5,229 nucleotides of DNA, taken from Deltaproteobacteria bacterium (GTDB lineage: Bacteria; Myxococcota_A; UBA9042; DTJE01). The stretch spans positions 1 to 5,229 of the forward strand of contig JADHTP010000240.1 of assembly GCA_016784945.1 (NCBI GenBank), written 5' to 3'. The notes under the pieces were generated by a model. The model made no database searches and was not told where the DNA came from. It saw nothing but the letters and a program-made list of their open reading frames with translations. Within the stretch, counting starts at the first letter, position 1. Every line of letters starts with the position of its first letter. This document shows, one piece after another, positions 1 to 5,229 of this stretch. A program made the translations under genes and the position numbers.

Positions 1-1
1 G

Positions 2-1054
2 GAAGTCGTCCGTGACGTGAACCTGGATATCGCCGACGGTGAGTTGCTGGTCCTGGTGGGGCCCTCGGGCTGCGGTAAGAGCACCACGCTGCGCATGGTG
101 GCCGGCCTGGAGGACATCACGTCGGGCACCCTGCACATCGGCGACCGGGTGGTGAACGATGTACACCCGAAGGACCGTGACATCGCCATGGTGTTCCAGA
201 GCTACGCCCTGTACCCCCACATGACCGTATACGACAACATGGCCTTCGGCCTGAAACTGCGGGGAATGCCCCGCGCGGACATCGAGAACCGGGTACGGGC
301 CGCGGCCGATACCTTGGGCCTGGCGGACTTCCTGGCCCGAAAGCCCAAGGCCCTGTCCGGTGGCCAGCGACAAAGGGTGGCCATGGGCCGGGCCATCGTC
401 AGGAACCCGGCGGTCTTCCTGTTCGACGAGCCCCTTTCCAACCTGGACGCCAAGTTCCGGGTGGCCATGCGGCTGGAGCTGAAGATGCTCCAGCGCAAGC
501 TCGGCACCACCACCCTTTACGTGACCCACGACCAGACCGAGGCCATGACCCTGGCGGACCGCATCGCCGTGATGGAGGACGGCCGTATCCGCCAGGTGGG
601 TGCACCCGAGGACGTGTTCGACCGGCCCGCGAACCGGTTCGTGGCCGGATTCATCGGTTCGCCCGAAATGAACTTCCTGGCGGGCGAAGTGAAGGTCGAT
701 GACAGGGGGGCGCGGATCGCCACCGACACCATGACGGTGACCCCGACGGGGGTTGTGGAAAAGGCACTGCGCGACATGGATGGTGTCGCTGTGTCCGTGG
801 GCATCCGCCCCGGCGACCTCCAGCCGGTTGACGACACCGGCGCCGCGAACACGGTCACTGGCCAGGTGGAGGTTGTGGAGCACCTGGGGACAGAAAAGTA
901 CGCCTACGTCAGGACGGATGACGGTGTTATCACCGTGAGTGTCCTTCCCGAGGTGCCCGTCGACGAAGGGCAGACAGCCTCCTTCGGCGTGAGGCCGGAC
1001 CATTTCCACCTGTTCGGTCCCGATGGCGACAGACTCAGCAGAGGTGATGCATGA
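2..1054 (+). CDS. malK: Maltose-type ABC importer ATPase MalK (5'-truncated by window edge)
   Basis: This is the ATP-hydrolysing subunit of a CUT1 sugar importer; a cytoplasmic dimer drives the MalF-MalG channel. The reading frame is open to the window edge and codes EVVRDVNLDIADGE, the usual lead-in to Walker A, so the GTG at 17 is internal and roughly 20 N-terminal residues lie upstream. Counting from that Val/GTG as residue 1, the motifs are Walker A GPSGCGKST (15-23), Q-loop Gln61 in MVFQSYALYPHM, signature LSGGQ (113-117), Walker B with Asp137-Glu138, D-loop SNLD and switch His171 in VTHDQTEAM. All catalytic residues are intact. The C-terminal part (about 215-345) is the MalK-type regulatory TOBE/OB region, opened by the family hallmark FVAGFIGSPEMNFL. 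The stop overlaps the malE start (ATGA, 1051-1054). MalK is often shared between several sugar importers, but its place here ties it to malEFG. Whether it is bound by a regulator such as EIIA-Glc or MalT cannot be read from this sequence. Confidence 0.95.
   Translation, partial: EVVRDVNLDIADGELLVLVGPSGCGKSTTLRMVAGLEDITSGTLHIGDRVVNDVHPKDRDIAMVFQSYALYPHMTVYDNMAFGLKLRGMPRADIENRVRAAADTLGLADFLARKPKALSGGQRQRVAMGRAIVRNPAVFLFDEPLSNLDAKFRVAMRLELKMLQRKLGTTTLYVTHDQTEAMTLADRIAVMEDGRIRQVGAPEDVFDRPANRFVAGFIGSPEMNFLAGEVKVDDRGARIATDTMTVTPTGVVEKALRDMDGVAVSVGIRPGDLQPVDDTGAANTVTGQVEVVEHLGTEKYAYVRTDDGVITVSVLPEVPVDEGQTASFGVRPDHFHLFGPDGDRLSRGDA
1041..1054 (+). promoter_or_regulatory. malE ribosome binding site and ATGA stop/start overlap
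   Basis: GAGGTG at 1041-1046 sits four bases before the malE ATG at 1051, inside the last codons of malK. The malK TGA (1052-1054) overlaps the malE ATG by the four bases ATGA. This arrangement supports the chosen malE start and suggests translational coupling of the ATPase and the binding protein. The ATG at 1047 is out of the malE frame. Confidence 0.75.
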
Positions 1055-2325
1055 AGAAACGCGCAATCATGACGCTGGCCCTGGGCCTGTGGGTGGCCCT
1101 GTGGGCCTGCCAGGGAAAGGAGGCCCCCGCGCCGGCTGTGAAACAGACGCCCGGGAAACCCGCCATCGTCACGGAGCCGCCGCCCTCCGATCCCGTGGAA
1201 GTGGTGCTCTGGCATTCCTACCGCATGAACGAAAAGGCGGCCCTCGAAAAGTCGGCTGCCAGGTACAACGAATCCCAGGGCCGGATCCGGCTGAAGCTGC
1301 TGAACGTCCCCTACGACGCCTTCGTGGACAAGGTCACCATTGCCACCCCCCGGGGCCAGGGCCCCGACGTCTTCATTTTTGCCCACAACCTGGTGGGCGA
1401 CTGGGTGGACAACTATCACATCCTGGAACCCATCAGTCAGAAGGTCCCGAAGGACGTCCTGAAGCGCTTCGTGCCCAAGACCGTGAAGGCCCTGGTCTAC
1501 AAGCAGAGCCTGTACGGCCTGCCCATGGCCTTCAAGTCCCTGGCGCTGTTCTACGACCCGGAACGGATCGCCGCGCCTCCCGCCACGGGCGAGGAACTGG
1601 CCCGGATGGCCGTGGAAGCCACGGACAAGGCCGCAGGACGGTACGGACTGGCCTACGAGGCTGGACTGCTTTATTTCAATGCCCCCTTCATCCACGGCTT
1701 CGGGGGTGTGATCCTGGACGGCGCGGGCAGGCCCCAGGTGGATTCCCCGTCCGTGGCCGAGGCGCTGGGCTACGTGAAACGCCTGGTGACCGCGGGGGCT
1801 CTCCCACGGGGTGTCAACAGCGCCATGGTGACCTCGTTGTTCAACGCGGGCAATGCGGCCATGGTGATCAGCGGCCCCTGGTTCGTGGGTGAAATCGACC
1901 CCGGCCGGAAGTATGAAGTGGCCTTGCTTCCTAAAATGAAAGGCGAGGTCAGGGCCAGACCCTTCCTGGGTTCCGAAGCGGTGTTCATGAGCAGCTATTC
2001 CCGGCACAAAAAGGAAGCCCTGGAGGCCATGCTGTACCTCACGTCCGACGAAATGGCCCTCCTGAGGTTGAAGGAGGGTCGCCAGACCGTGGCCAACGAG
2101 GCGGCCTTCGCCCCAGACCAGGCCCGCGAGACCGGCCTGGTGGGCCTGTTCCGCGCACAGGCCGAAAACTCGGTCCTCATGCCCTCCCGACCGGAAATGC
2201 AGGTGGTGTGGTCCACCATGGACGTGGCCATCAACAAGTCCGTGTTCGGCGAAACCAGTCCGGCCGAGGCCCTGGCCGAGGCCCGGAAGAAGATCGAAGC
2301 CGACATCGCGAAGATGGGTCAATGA
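1051..2325 (+). CDS. malE: Lipoprotein solute-binding protein of a maltose-type ABC importer
   Basis: This 424-residue protein is a family 1 extracellular solute-binding protein that captures the sugar and delivers it to MalF-MalG. Residues 1-20 are a lipoprotein signal: Lys-Lys-Arg, a hydrophobic stretch, then LWAC with Cys20 as the lipidation site. The Trp at -2 is atypical for a lipobox. A Pro/Lys-rich linker (about 21-48) precedes the folded domain. MalE-like landmarks are GQGPDVFIFAH (102-112), YGLPMAFKSLALFYD (155-169), FNAGNAAMVISGPW (264-277) and MPSRPEM..VW (377-387). By-eye alignment with E. coli MalE suggests Tyr208, Trp277 and Trp387 match the sugar-stacking Tyr155, Trp230 and Trp340. 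Phe110, Asn113, Leu114, Lys162 and Leu206 stand at Trp62, Asp65, Arg66, Glu111 and Glu153. The fold and role are therefore secure, but the ligand could be another oligosaccharide. The gene overlaps malK and malF by four bases each. The long antisense reading frame opposite it is a GC-rich shadow. Confidence 0.9.
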   Translation: MKKRAIMTLALGLWVALWACQGKEAPAPAVKQTPGKPAIVTEPPPSDPVEVVLWHSYRMNEKAALEKSAARYNESQGRIRLKLLNVPYDAFVDKVTIATPRGQGPDVFIFAHNLVGDWVDNYHILEPISQKVPKDVLKRFVPKTVKALVYKQSLYGLPMAFKSLALFYDPERIAAPPATGEELARMAVEATDKAAGRYGLAYEAGLLYFNAPFIHGFGGVILDGAGRPQVDSPSVAEALGYVKRLVTAGALPRGVNSAMVTSLFNAGNAAMVISGPWFVGEIDPGRKYEVALLPKMKGEVRARPFLGSEAVFMSSYSRHKKEALEAMLYLTSDEMALLRLKEGRQTVANEAAFAPDQARETGLVGLFRAQAENSVLMPSRPEMQVVWSTMDVAINKSVFGETSPAEALAEARKKIEADIAKMGQ

Positions 2326-4025
2326 CGGGAGCATCGGAACCATCGCCGAAACCACTGGACTGGGCCCTGGCCATGGCGGTGCTCGTGCCCGTGGTGCTGG
2401 CGCCGGCGTACTTCTTTGCCCGAATGGAGGCGGCCCGGGAACAGGCCCTGTCCGAGGAATGGCGCGGACTGGCCCTGGCCCGGGGTCTGGCCCATGGCGG
2501 ACTGGATCCGGGCGCCCTCTCCCGGGAAGCCACCCTTGGGCTGCAGATCGTCTTTTCCGCCACCCAGGGCGGGGTGGACGAGTTCGGCATCGCCAAGGAC
2601 AGCCGGCTGGCGGTCACGGATTCCCGCGGCACACCGCTGGACGCGGGTTCATCCATGAACTCCAGCCTGCGGGAAGCCACCGGCGTGGTGCGATCGCTGC
2701 CCGCCGATGACGCAGGCACCTGCACCTCCGGCGACGGCGCCCACGTCATCTGCGGGGTCCGGACCCTCGGGGGCGTTTCGGGCGTGGTCATGGAACGGGC
2801 GGACATGGGCTTTTCGCCTTTCGTTCTCCTGGCGATCCTCTTCCTGGGGACAGTCACCGGGTTTCTGGCCGCCAGACGACTGTCCGGCCGCGTCCTCCCA
2901 TTGGCGATCACGACCGTTGGCGCCGGCACAACCCTGGTCGGCGCCGCGTCCCTGGCCTGGGGGACCGCCTCCCTCGTGGACGCGTCCGGAATCCTCGAAT
3001 CAATCCTGGCCGGCCAACTGGGGACGGCGGCGGGTCAGCTTCCCCTTCACGACACGGCGACGGGCGCCGGTTTCGTCCTGTTCGCGACCGGGGCCACGGC
3101 CGGGTTGGTCTTTTGCCTCGCCGGGCCCACGGCACGCCTTCTTGGCAACCTCCGTGACCGCCCCCTCGTCTATGCCGCCATTGCACCAGCCATGGTGGGC
3201 ATGATCCTGCTGATCTTCGTGCCCTTCCTCATGGGCGTGTACCTCGCGTTCATGGACGGCGACCGGAACTTCGTCGGCCTGGCGAACTTCACGGAAATCC
3301 TGTTCCCCGGCGACACCGCGGACACCAATTTCTACCTCACGCTGGGCGTCACGATCCTGTGGACCTCGCTGAACGTGAGCCTGCACGTGGCCATCGGCCT
3401 GGCCCTGGCCCTGGTGCTGTCGGATTCGAAATTGCGGGGCCGATCCTGGTTCCGGGTCCTTCTCATCGTGCCCTGGGCCATTCCCAACTACATCACGGCC
3501 CTCATATGGAAGTGGATCTTCAACACCCAGTACGGTCCCGCCAACGCCTTCCTGGCCTTGCTGGGCATGGACCCCGTGGACTGGCTCGGACGGTCCTTCA
3601 TCACGAATTTCACGGCCAACCTGGCCACCAACGTCTGGCTGGGCTTCCCCTTCATGATGGTGGTGGCTCTGGGTGCCCTGCAGAGCATCCCGAAGGACCT
3701 CTACGAAGCGGCCGAAATGGACGGGGCGGGGCGCTGGGCCCGGTTTTGCAACGTGACATTGCCCCTGCTGAAGCCGGCCCTGTTCCCGGCCATCATCCTG
3801 GGCACCATCTGGACCTTCAACATGTTCAACGTGGTGTACCTGGTGTCGGGCGGCGCCCCGGACAACCAGACCAACATCCTGATCACGGAGGCCTACCGGG
3901 CCTTTAGGGTCCTGAAGAACTTCGGTATGGCAGCCGCGTACTCGCTGATCATCTTCGTAATCCTGGCGGTGTACACGGCCCTGACCAACCGCATGACCAA
4001 GGCGGCGGAGAACGTGTTCGAATAG
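2322..4025 (+). CDS. malF: MalF-type sugar permease with long sensor-like N-terminal extension
   Basis: This 567-residue inner-membrane permease pairs with MalG. The ATG at 2322 overlaps the malE stop by ATGA and leads directly into a first membrane helix; earlier in-frame starts lie inside malE. A weak GAAG (2310-2313) is the only Shine-Dalgarno candidate, so coupling is likely. The core (about 278-567) has six predicted helices and the EAA loop at 462-481 (EAAEMDG, nine residues, then VTLP), the coupling site for MalK. The first 275 residues are extra: helix 13-32, an extracytoplasmic domain of about 130 residues (33-164, with Cys134 and Cys144), helix 165-185 ending in ARRLSGR, and two further helices (about 193-216 and 246-268). 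Positive charges place the extra domain outside and the EAA loop and C-terminus inside, giving ten helices. E. coli MalF (514 residues, eight helices) carries its large P2 domain between helices 3 and 4, so this layout differs. The stop is TAG. Confidence 0.92.
   Translation: MTGASEPSPKPLDWALAMAVLVPVVLAPAYFFARMEAAREQALSEEWRGLALARGLAHGGLDPGALSREATLGLQIVFSATQGGVDEFGIAKDSRLAVTDSRGTPLDAGSSMNSSLREATGVVRSLPADDAGTCTSGDGAHVICGVRTLGGVSGVVMERADMGFSPFVLLAILFLGTVTGFLAARRLSGRVLPLAITTVGAGTTLVGAASLAWGTASLVDASGILESILAGQLGTAAGQLPLHDTATGAGFVLFATGATAGLVFCLAGPTARLLGNLRDRPLVYAAIAPAMVGMILLIFVPFLMGVYLAFMDGDRNFVGLANFTEILFPGDTADTNFYLTLGVTILWTSLNVSLHVAIGLALALVLSDSKLRGRSWFRVLLIVPWAIPNYITALIWKWIFNTQYGPANAFLALLGMDPVDWLGRSFITNFTANLATNVWLGFPFMMVVALGALQSIPKDLYEAAEMDGAGRWARFCNVTLPLLKPALFPAIILGTIWTFNMFNVVYLVSGGAPDNQTNILITEAYRAFRVLKNFGMAAAYSLIIFVILAVYTALTNRMTKAAENVFE
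2418..2813 (+). other. Extracytoplasmic extra domain of MalF (about residues 33-164)
   Basis: This segment codes the domain lying between the first two predicted membrane helices of MalF. It begins with a charged helix (MEAAREQALSEEWRGLALA) directly after helix 1. It continues with short strand-like stretches such as RLAVTDSRGTPLDAG and HVICGVRTLGG, then ends in VSGVVMERAD before helix 2. A helix after TM1, 'V-D-x-x-G' and 'G-V-V-M' strands, then TM2 and an ARRL junction is the pattern of Cache/PAS-like periplasmic sensor domains of kinases and chemoreceptors. This is pattern recognition, not a database match. Cys134 and Cys144 could form a disulfide outside the membrane. An alternative is a divergent docking domain for MalE, functionally like MalF P2. 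Confidence 0.5.
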
Positions 4026-4029
4026 CTGG

Positions 4030-4057
4030 GTGGGCGACTCTTGAGAGTCGCCCCTGC
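4030..4057 (-). repeat. REP-like palindromic element 1 (minus orientation)
   Basis: GGGCGACTC (4032-4040), loop TTGA and GAGTCGCCC (4045-4053) form a perfect 9-bp hairpin. Read on the minus strand, the element is GCAG, then the stem, loop TCAA, stem, then AC. It shares this plan with the element at 4075-4103 but with four different base pairs in the stem. A GNAG tetranucleotide at the foot of a hairpin is the layout of bacterial REP elements mobilised by RAYT transposases. There is no T-run after the hairpin on either strand, so it is not an intrinsic terminator. Confidence 0.75.
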
Positions 4058-4063
4058 AAGGGG
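4051..4063. repeat. Short CCCC-TGCAA-GGGG inverted repeat, echoed after malG
   Basis: CCCC (4051-4054), loop TGCAA and GGGG (4060-4063) could form a small 4-bp hairpin that competes with REP-like element 1 for its 3' arm. Its 13 bases are the exact reverse complement of 5151-5163 downstream of malG. The malF-malG gap and the downstream repeat unit therefore share a module in opposite orientation. The sequence is short and G/C-rich, so chance is possible. Confidence 0.4.
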
Positions 4064-4074
4064 CCCGAACGATT

Positions 4075-4103
4075 GTAGGGGACGGTCTCCAGACCGTCCC
4101 ACG
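4075..4103 (+). repeat. REP-like palindromic element 2 (plus orientation)
   Basis: GTAG is followed by a 9-bp hairpin: GGGACGGTC (4079-4087), loop TCCA, and GACCGTCCC (4092-4100). The whole 29 bases recur as a perfect reverse complement at 5037-5065 on the other side of malG. Together with element 1 it forms an inverted pair, with the tetranucleotides facing inward across a 17-nt spacer (4058-4074). The malG Shine-Dalgarno begins at 4103, only three bases past the stem. By analogy with the E. coli malE-malF REP, this hairpin could protect upstream malKEF mRNA from 3' exonucleases and lower relative malG output. Confidence 0.8.
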
Positions 4104-4117
4104 AGAGGCAGACGTTG
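4103..4117 (+). promoter_or_regulatory. malG ribosome binding site and TTG start
   Basis: GAGAGG at 4103-4108 lies six bases before the TTG at 4115. No ATG or GTG exists in frame upstream before the in-frame TAG at 4076-4078. No downstream ATG or GTG would keep the first membrane helix intact. TTG is therefore the supported start. The site abuts REP-like hairpin 2, so hairpin folding could affect ribosome access. Confidence 0.75.
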
Positions 4118-4948
4118 AACAGGTGGCCAAAATACCTGGTGCTCACGCTGGTGGTAGTCGTCACCCTGCTACCCGTGCTGTGGGTCTTCAAGATCGCCCT
4201 GTCCGGCGGCAACACCTTCGGGGGCGCCGAACTGAGCCCCATCCCGTCCGTGGTGTCCGACGCCAACTTCGTCAGCGTTGTGTCCACCCGTGACGCCCAG
4301 GGCCACTGGCTCTTCGGTCATCAACTGCTCAATTCGGTCCTGGTGTCCGTTCTCACCACCATCATCGGCATCTCCGTGGCCTGCACGGCAGCCTACGCCT
4401 TTTCCCGCTTCCGGTTCGAGGGTCGCCGGTCGGGCATGTTCCTGTTCCTGGTGTCCCAGATGTTCCCGGGCATCCTGATGATGGTGCCCCTGTACGTGAT
4501 CATGCAGATGCTTCACCTGCTGGACACCCTGTTCGGGCTTGTGCTCATCTACAGCATCACGTCTGTGCCCTTTTCCGTGTGGATGCTCAAGGGCTACTTC
4601 GACACCATCCCGAGGGACCTGGAGGAGGCCGCCATCATGGACGGCGCCAGCCCCGCGCGGGTGTTCTGGTCCGTGGTCCTGCCCCTGTCCATGCCTGCGG
4701 TGGCCATTACCGCCCTGTTCAGCTTCATGACGGCCTGGAACGAGTTCGTGCTGGCCTACACGTTCCTGTCTGAGGAGACGGCCTTCACCCTGCCCGTGAT
4801 CATCCGGAACTATGTCGGTGAACACACGGTGCAGTGGGGCTTCTTCGCCGCGGCCAGCATCCTGGTGTCCATCCCCGTGGTAACCCTGTTCTTTGCCCTG
4901 CAGCGCTTCCTTGTGGGCGGTCTGACCGCCGGGGGGGTCAAGACCTGA
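4115..4948 (+). CDS. malG: MalG-type sugar ABC permease
   Basis: This 277-residue protein is the second membrane subunit of the importer and forms the channel with MalF. It has about six predicted helices (roughly 7-29, 70-95, 107-130, 137-160, 185-208 and 243-264). The first is followed by an extracytoplasmic loop of about 40 residues (30-69). The EAA motif for coupling to MalK is at 171-190: EAAIMDG, nine residues, then VVLP. The C-terminus FLVGGLTAGGVKT matches the conserved MalG tail (E. coli MalG ends in a similar LTAGGVKG), which in MalG reaches into the MalK dimer interface. Length is normal for the family. Translation starts at TTG after an 89-nt gap from malF, in contrast to the overlapping upstream junctions. 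Perfect inverted 29-nt repeats flank the gene. It is the last gene of the operon visible here. Confidence 0.95.
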   Translation: MNRWPKYLVLTLVVVVTLLPVLWVFKIALSGGNTFGGAELSPIPSVVSDANFVSVVSTRDAQGHWLFGHQLLNSVLVSVLTTIIGISVACTAAYAFSRFRFEGRRSGMFLFLVSQMFPGILMMVPLYVIMQMLHLLDTLFGLVLIYSITSVPFSVWMLKGYFDTIPRDLEEAAIMDGASPARVFWSVVLPLSMPAVAITALFSFMTAWNEFVLAYTFLSEETAFTLPVIIRNYVGEHTVQWGFFAAASILVSIPVVTLFFALQRFLVGGLTAGGVKT

Positions 4949-5036
4949 AACAAGGTCGATGTCCCCTCCTTTCAAGGGAACGAATACCGATAGGCATCCG
5001 GATCCTTGTGTGCTGTATTGCAGCGTCGTCAGGCTA
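4949..5036. other. Post-malG spacer without recognised feature
   Basis: These 88 bases between the malG stop and REP-like element 3 hold no convincing gene or promoter pair. No hairpin followed by a T-run is present, so no intrinsic terminator can be called. Only a weak imperfect palindrome (TCCTT TCA AGGGA, about 4967-4979) was seen. Its base composition is visibly less GC-rich than that of the genes. Confidence 0.5.
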
Positions 5037-5065
5037 CGTGGGACGGTCTGGAGACCGTCCCCTAC
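5037..5065 (-). repeat. REP-like palindromic element 3, perfect inverted copy of element 2
   Basis: This is the exact reverse complement of 4075-4103 over all 29 bases. Identity stops immediately at both ends, which defines the repeat unit. On the minus strand it reads GTAG, GGGACGGTC, TCCA, GACCGTCCC, ACG. The hairpin lies about 90 bases after the malG stop, a suitable place to act as a 3' mRNA-end stabiliser or as a Rho-stop boundary. It has no T-run. Confidence 0.8.
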
Positions 5066-5069
5066 GGGC

Positions 5070-5163
5070 GCCAATCTCGGGCCGGCGCTGGTGCGCGGCC
5101 CTGCGCTTGGCGCTTCTCCTGCTCAAGGGGGGCGCAGCCCCCCTATGACCCCCCTTGCAGGGG
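5070..5163 (+). repeat. Direct repeat, copy 1 (94-bp period, multi-hairpin)
   Basis: The first 66 bases (5070-5135) are identical to 5164-5229, giving a period of 94. The unit contains three foldable parts. The first is GGGCCG-CGC/GCG-CGGCCC with one bulged G and loop TGGT (5079-5101). The second is GGGGGGC-GCA-GCCCCCC (5127-5143). The third is CCCCC-TTGCA-GGGGG (5150-5164). A reading frame crosses it (ending at 5148) but shows no family features and overlaps malG, so I treat the unit as non-coding. It begins five bases after REP-like element 3. Confidence 0.85.
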
Positions 5164-5229
5164 GCCAATCTCGGGCCGGCGCTGGTGCGCGGCCCTGCGC
5201 TTGGCGCTTCTCCTGCTCAAGGGGGGCGC
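5164..5229 (+). repeat. Direct repeat, copy 2 (truncated by window edge)
   Basis: All 66 visible bases match copy 1 without a difference, and the copy runs off the window. Identity without drift suggests a recent duplication or ongoing homogenisation. The number of further copies cannot be known from this window. The first hairpin of the unit recurs at 5173-5195. Confidence 0.85.

Noticed and set aside
17..19. GTG at 17 as the malK start
   Set aside because: The frame is open upstream and codes the conserved EVVRD lead-in; starting at 17 would remove the first beta strands of the ATPase domain.
2208..2321. Upstream in-frame ATG (2208) as the malF start
   Set aside because: It would overlap malE by more than 100 bases and add an Arg-rich out-of-frame peptide; the ATG at 2322 gives an ATGA overlap and a normal first helix.
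904..2355. 483-residue open frame on the minus strand opposite malE
   Set aside because: It lies antisense to a well-supported binding protein, is rich in His/Gly/Gln as expected of a GC-rich shadow frame, and shows no domain.
4030..4100. Intrinsic terminator between malF and malG
   Set aside because: Two strong stems are present, but neither is followed by a T-run on either strand, and malG is needed with malF.
3000..4130. 376-residue open frame on the minus strand opposite malF
   Set aside because: It is antisense to the conserved permease core and crosses the REP-like hairpins, with His/Gly/Gln-rich shadow composition.
4990..5036. Promoter for a downstream gene
   Set aside because: No pair of -35/-10-like boxes with proper spacing was convincing and no gene follows within the window.
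4169..5074. 301-residue open frame on the minus strand opposite malG
   Set aside because: It is antisense to MalG with its EAA motif and conserved tail; composition and lack of motifs indicate a shadow.
4834..5148. 104-residue + strand frame crossing the malG end and the repeats
   Set aside because: It starts inside malG in another frame and reads through a palindromic element and the repeat unit; no family features or ribosome binding site.
5037..5164. Intrinsic terminator after malG
   Set aside because: Stems at 5040-5061, 5127-5143 and 5150-5164 are followed by CTAC, TATGACC and CCAATC rather than a T-run. Rho-dependent ending cannot be judged by eye.
5070..5229. CRISPR array
   Set aside because: The repeated part is at least 66 bases with a 28-base hairpin-rich remainder, which does not fit short repeats with unique spacers.

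Overview
The window holds most of a single co-directional operon for a maltose/maltodextrin-type (CUT1 family) ABC sugar importer, in the order malK-malE-malF-malG on the + strand. It ends in an intergenic region packed with hairpin-forming repeats. The DNA is GC-rich with strong G/C preference at third codon positions. Lipobox-anchored binding protein, GC-rich codon use and dispersed palindromic repeats would fit a GC-rich diderm such as a myxobacterial or other 'delta-proteobacterial' lineage. That placement is only an inference; no rRNA or marker gene is present to fix the taxon.

Layout: the ATPase MalK (2-1054) lacks its first ~20 codons because the window begins inside the gene. MalE (1051-2325) is a lipoprotein solute-binding protein. 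MalF (2322-4025) is a permease with a large N-terminal extension. malK/malE and malE/malF each overlap by the four bases ATGA, implying translational coupling. Coupling is then broken by an 89-nt malF-malG gap (4026-4114) that carries two palindromic REP-like elements in inverted orientation. malG (4115-4948) follows, starting at a TTG codon with a clear Shine-Dalgarno just 3' of the second hairpin. After malG there is no gene. Instead there is a perfect inverted 29-nt copy of the second REP-like element (5037-5065) and a 94-bp-period direct repeat (5070-5229) that runs off the window.

Working model: MalE, tethered by its lipid anchor, captures an oligosaccharide outside the cytoplasmic membrane and hands it to the MalF-MalG channel. 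A MalK dimer in the cytoplasm drives the cycle through the EAA loops seen in both permeases. By-eye comparison with E. coli MalE shows the aromatic sugar platform largely kept but most polar maltose contacts replaced, so the substrate need not be maltose.

The most unusual items are: (1) MalF residues 1-275, a TM / extracytoplasmic domain / TM / TM / TM extension that looks like the input half of a membrane sensor and differs in layout from E. coli MalF; (2) REP-like elements with compensatory stem changes placed between malF and malG and again after malG, so malG is bracketed by perfect inverted copies; and (3) the tandem multi-hairpin repeat at the right edge.
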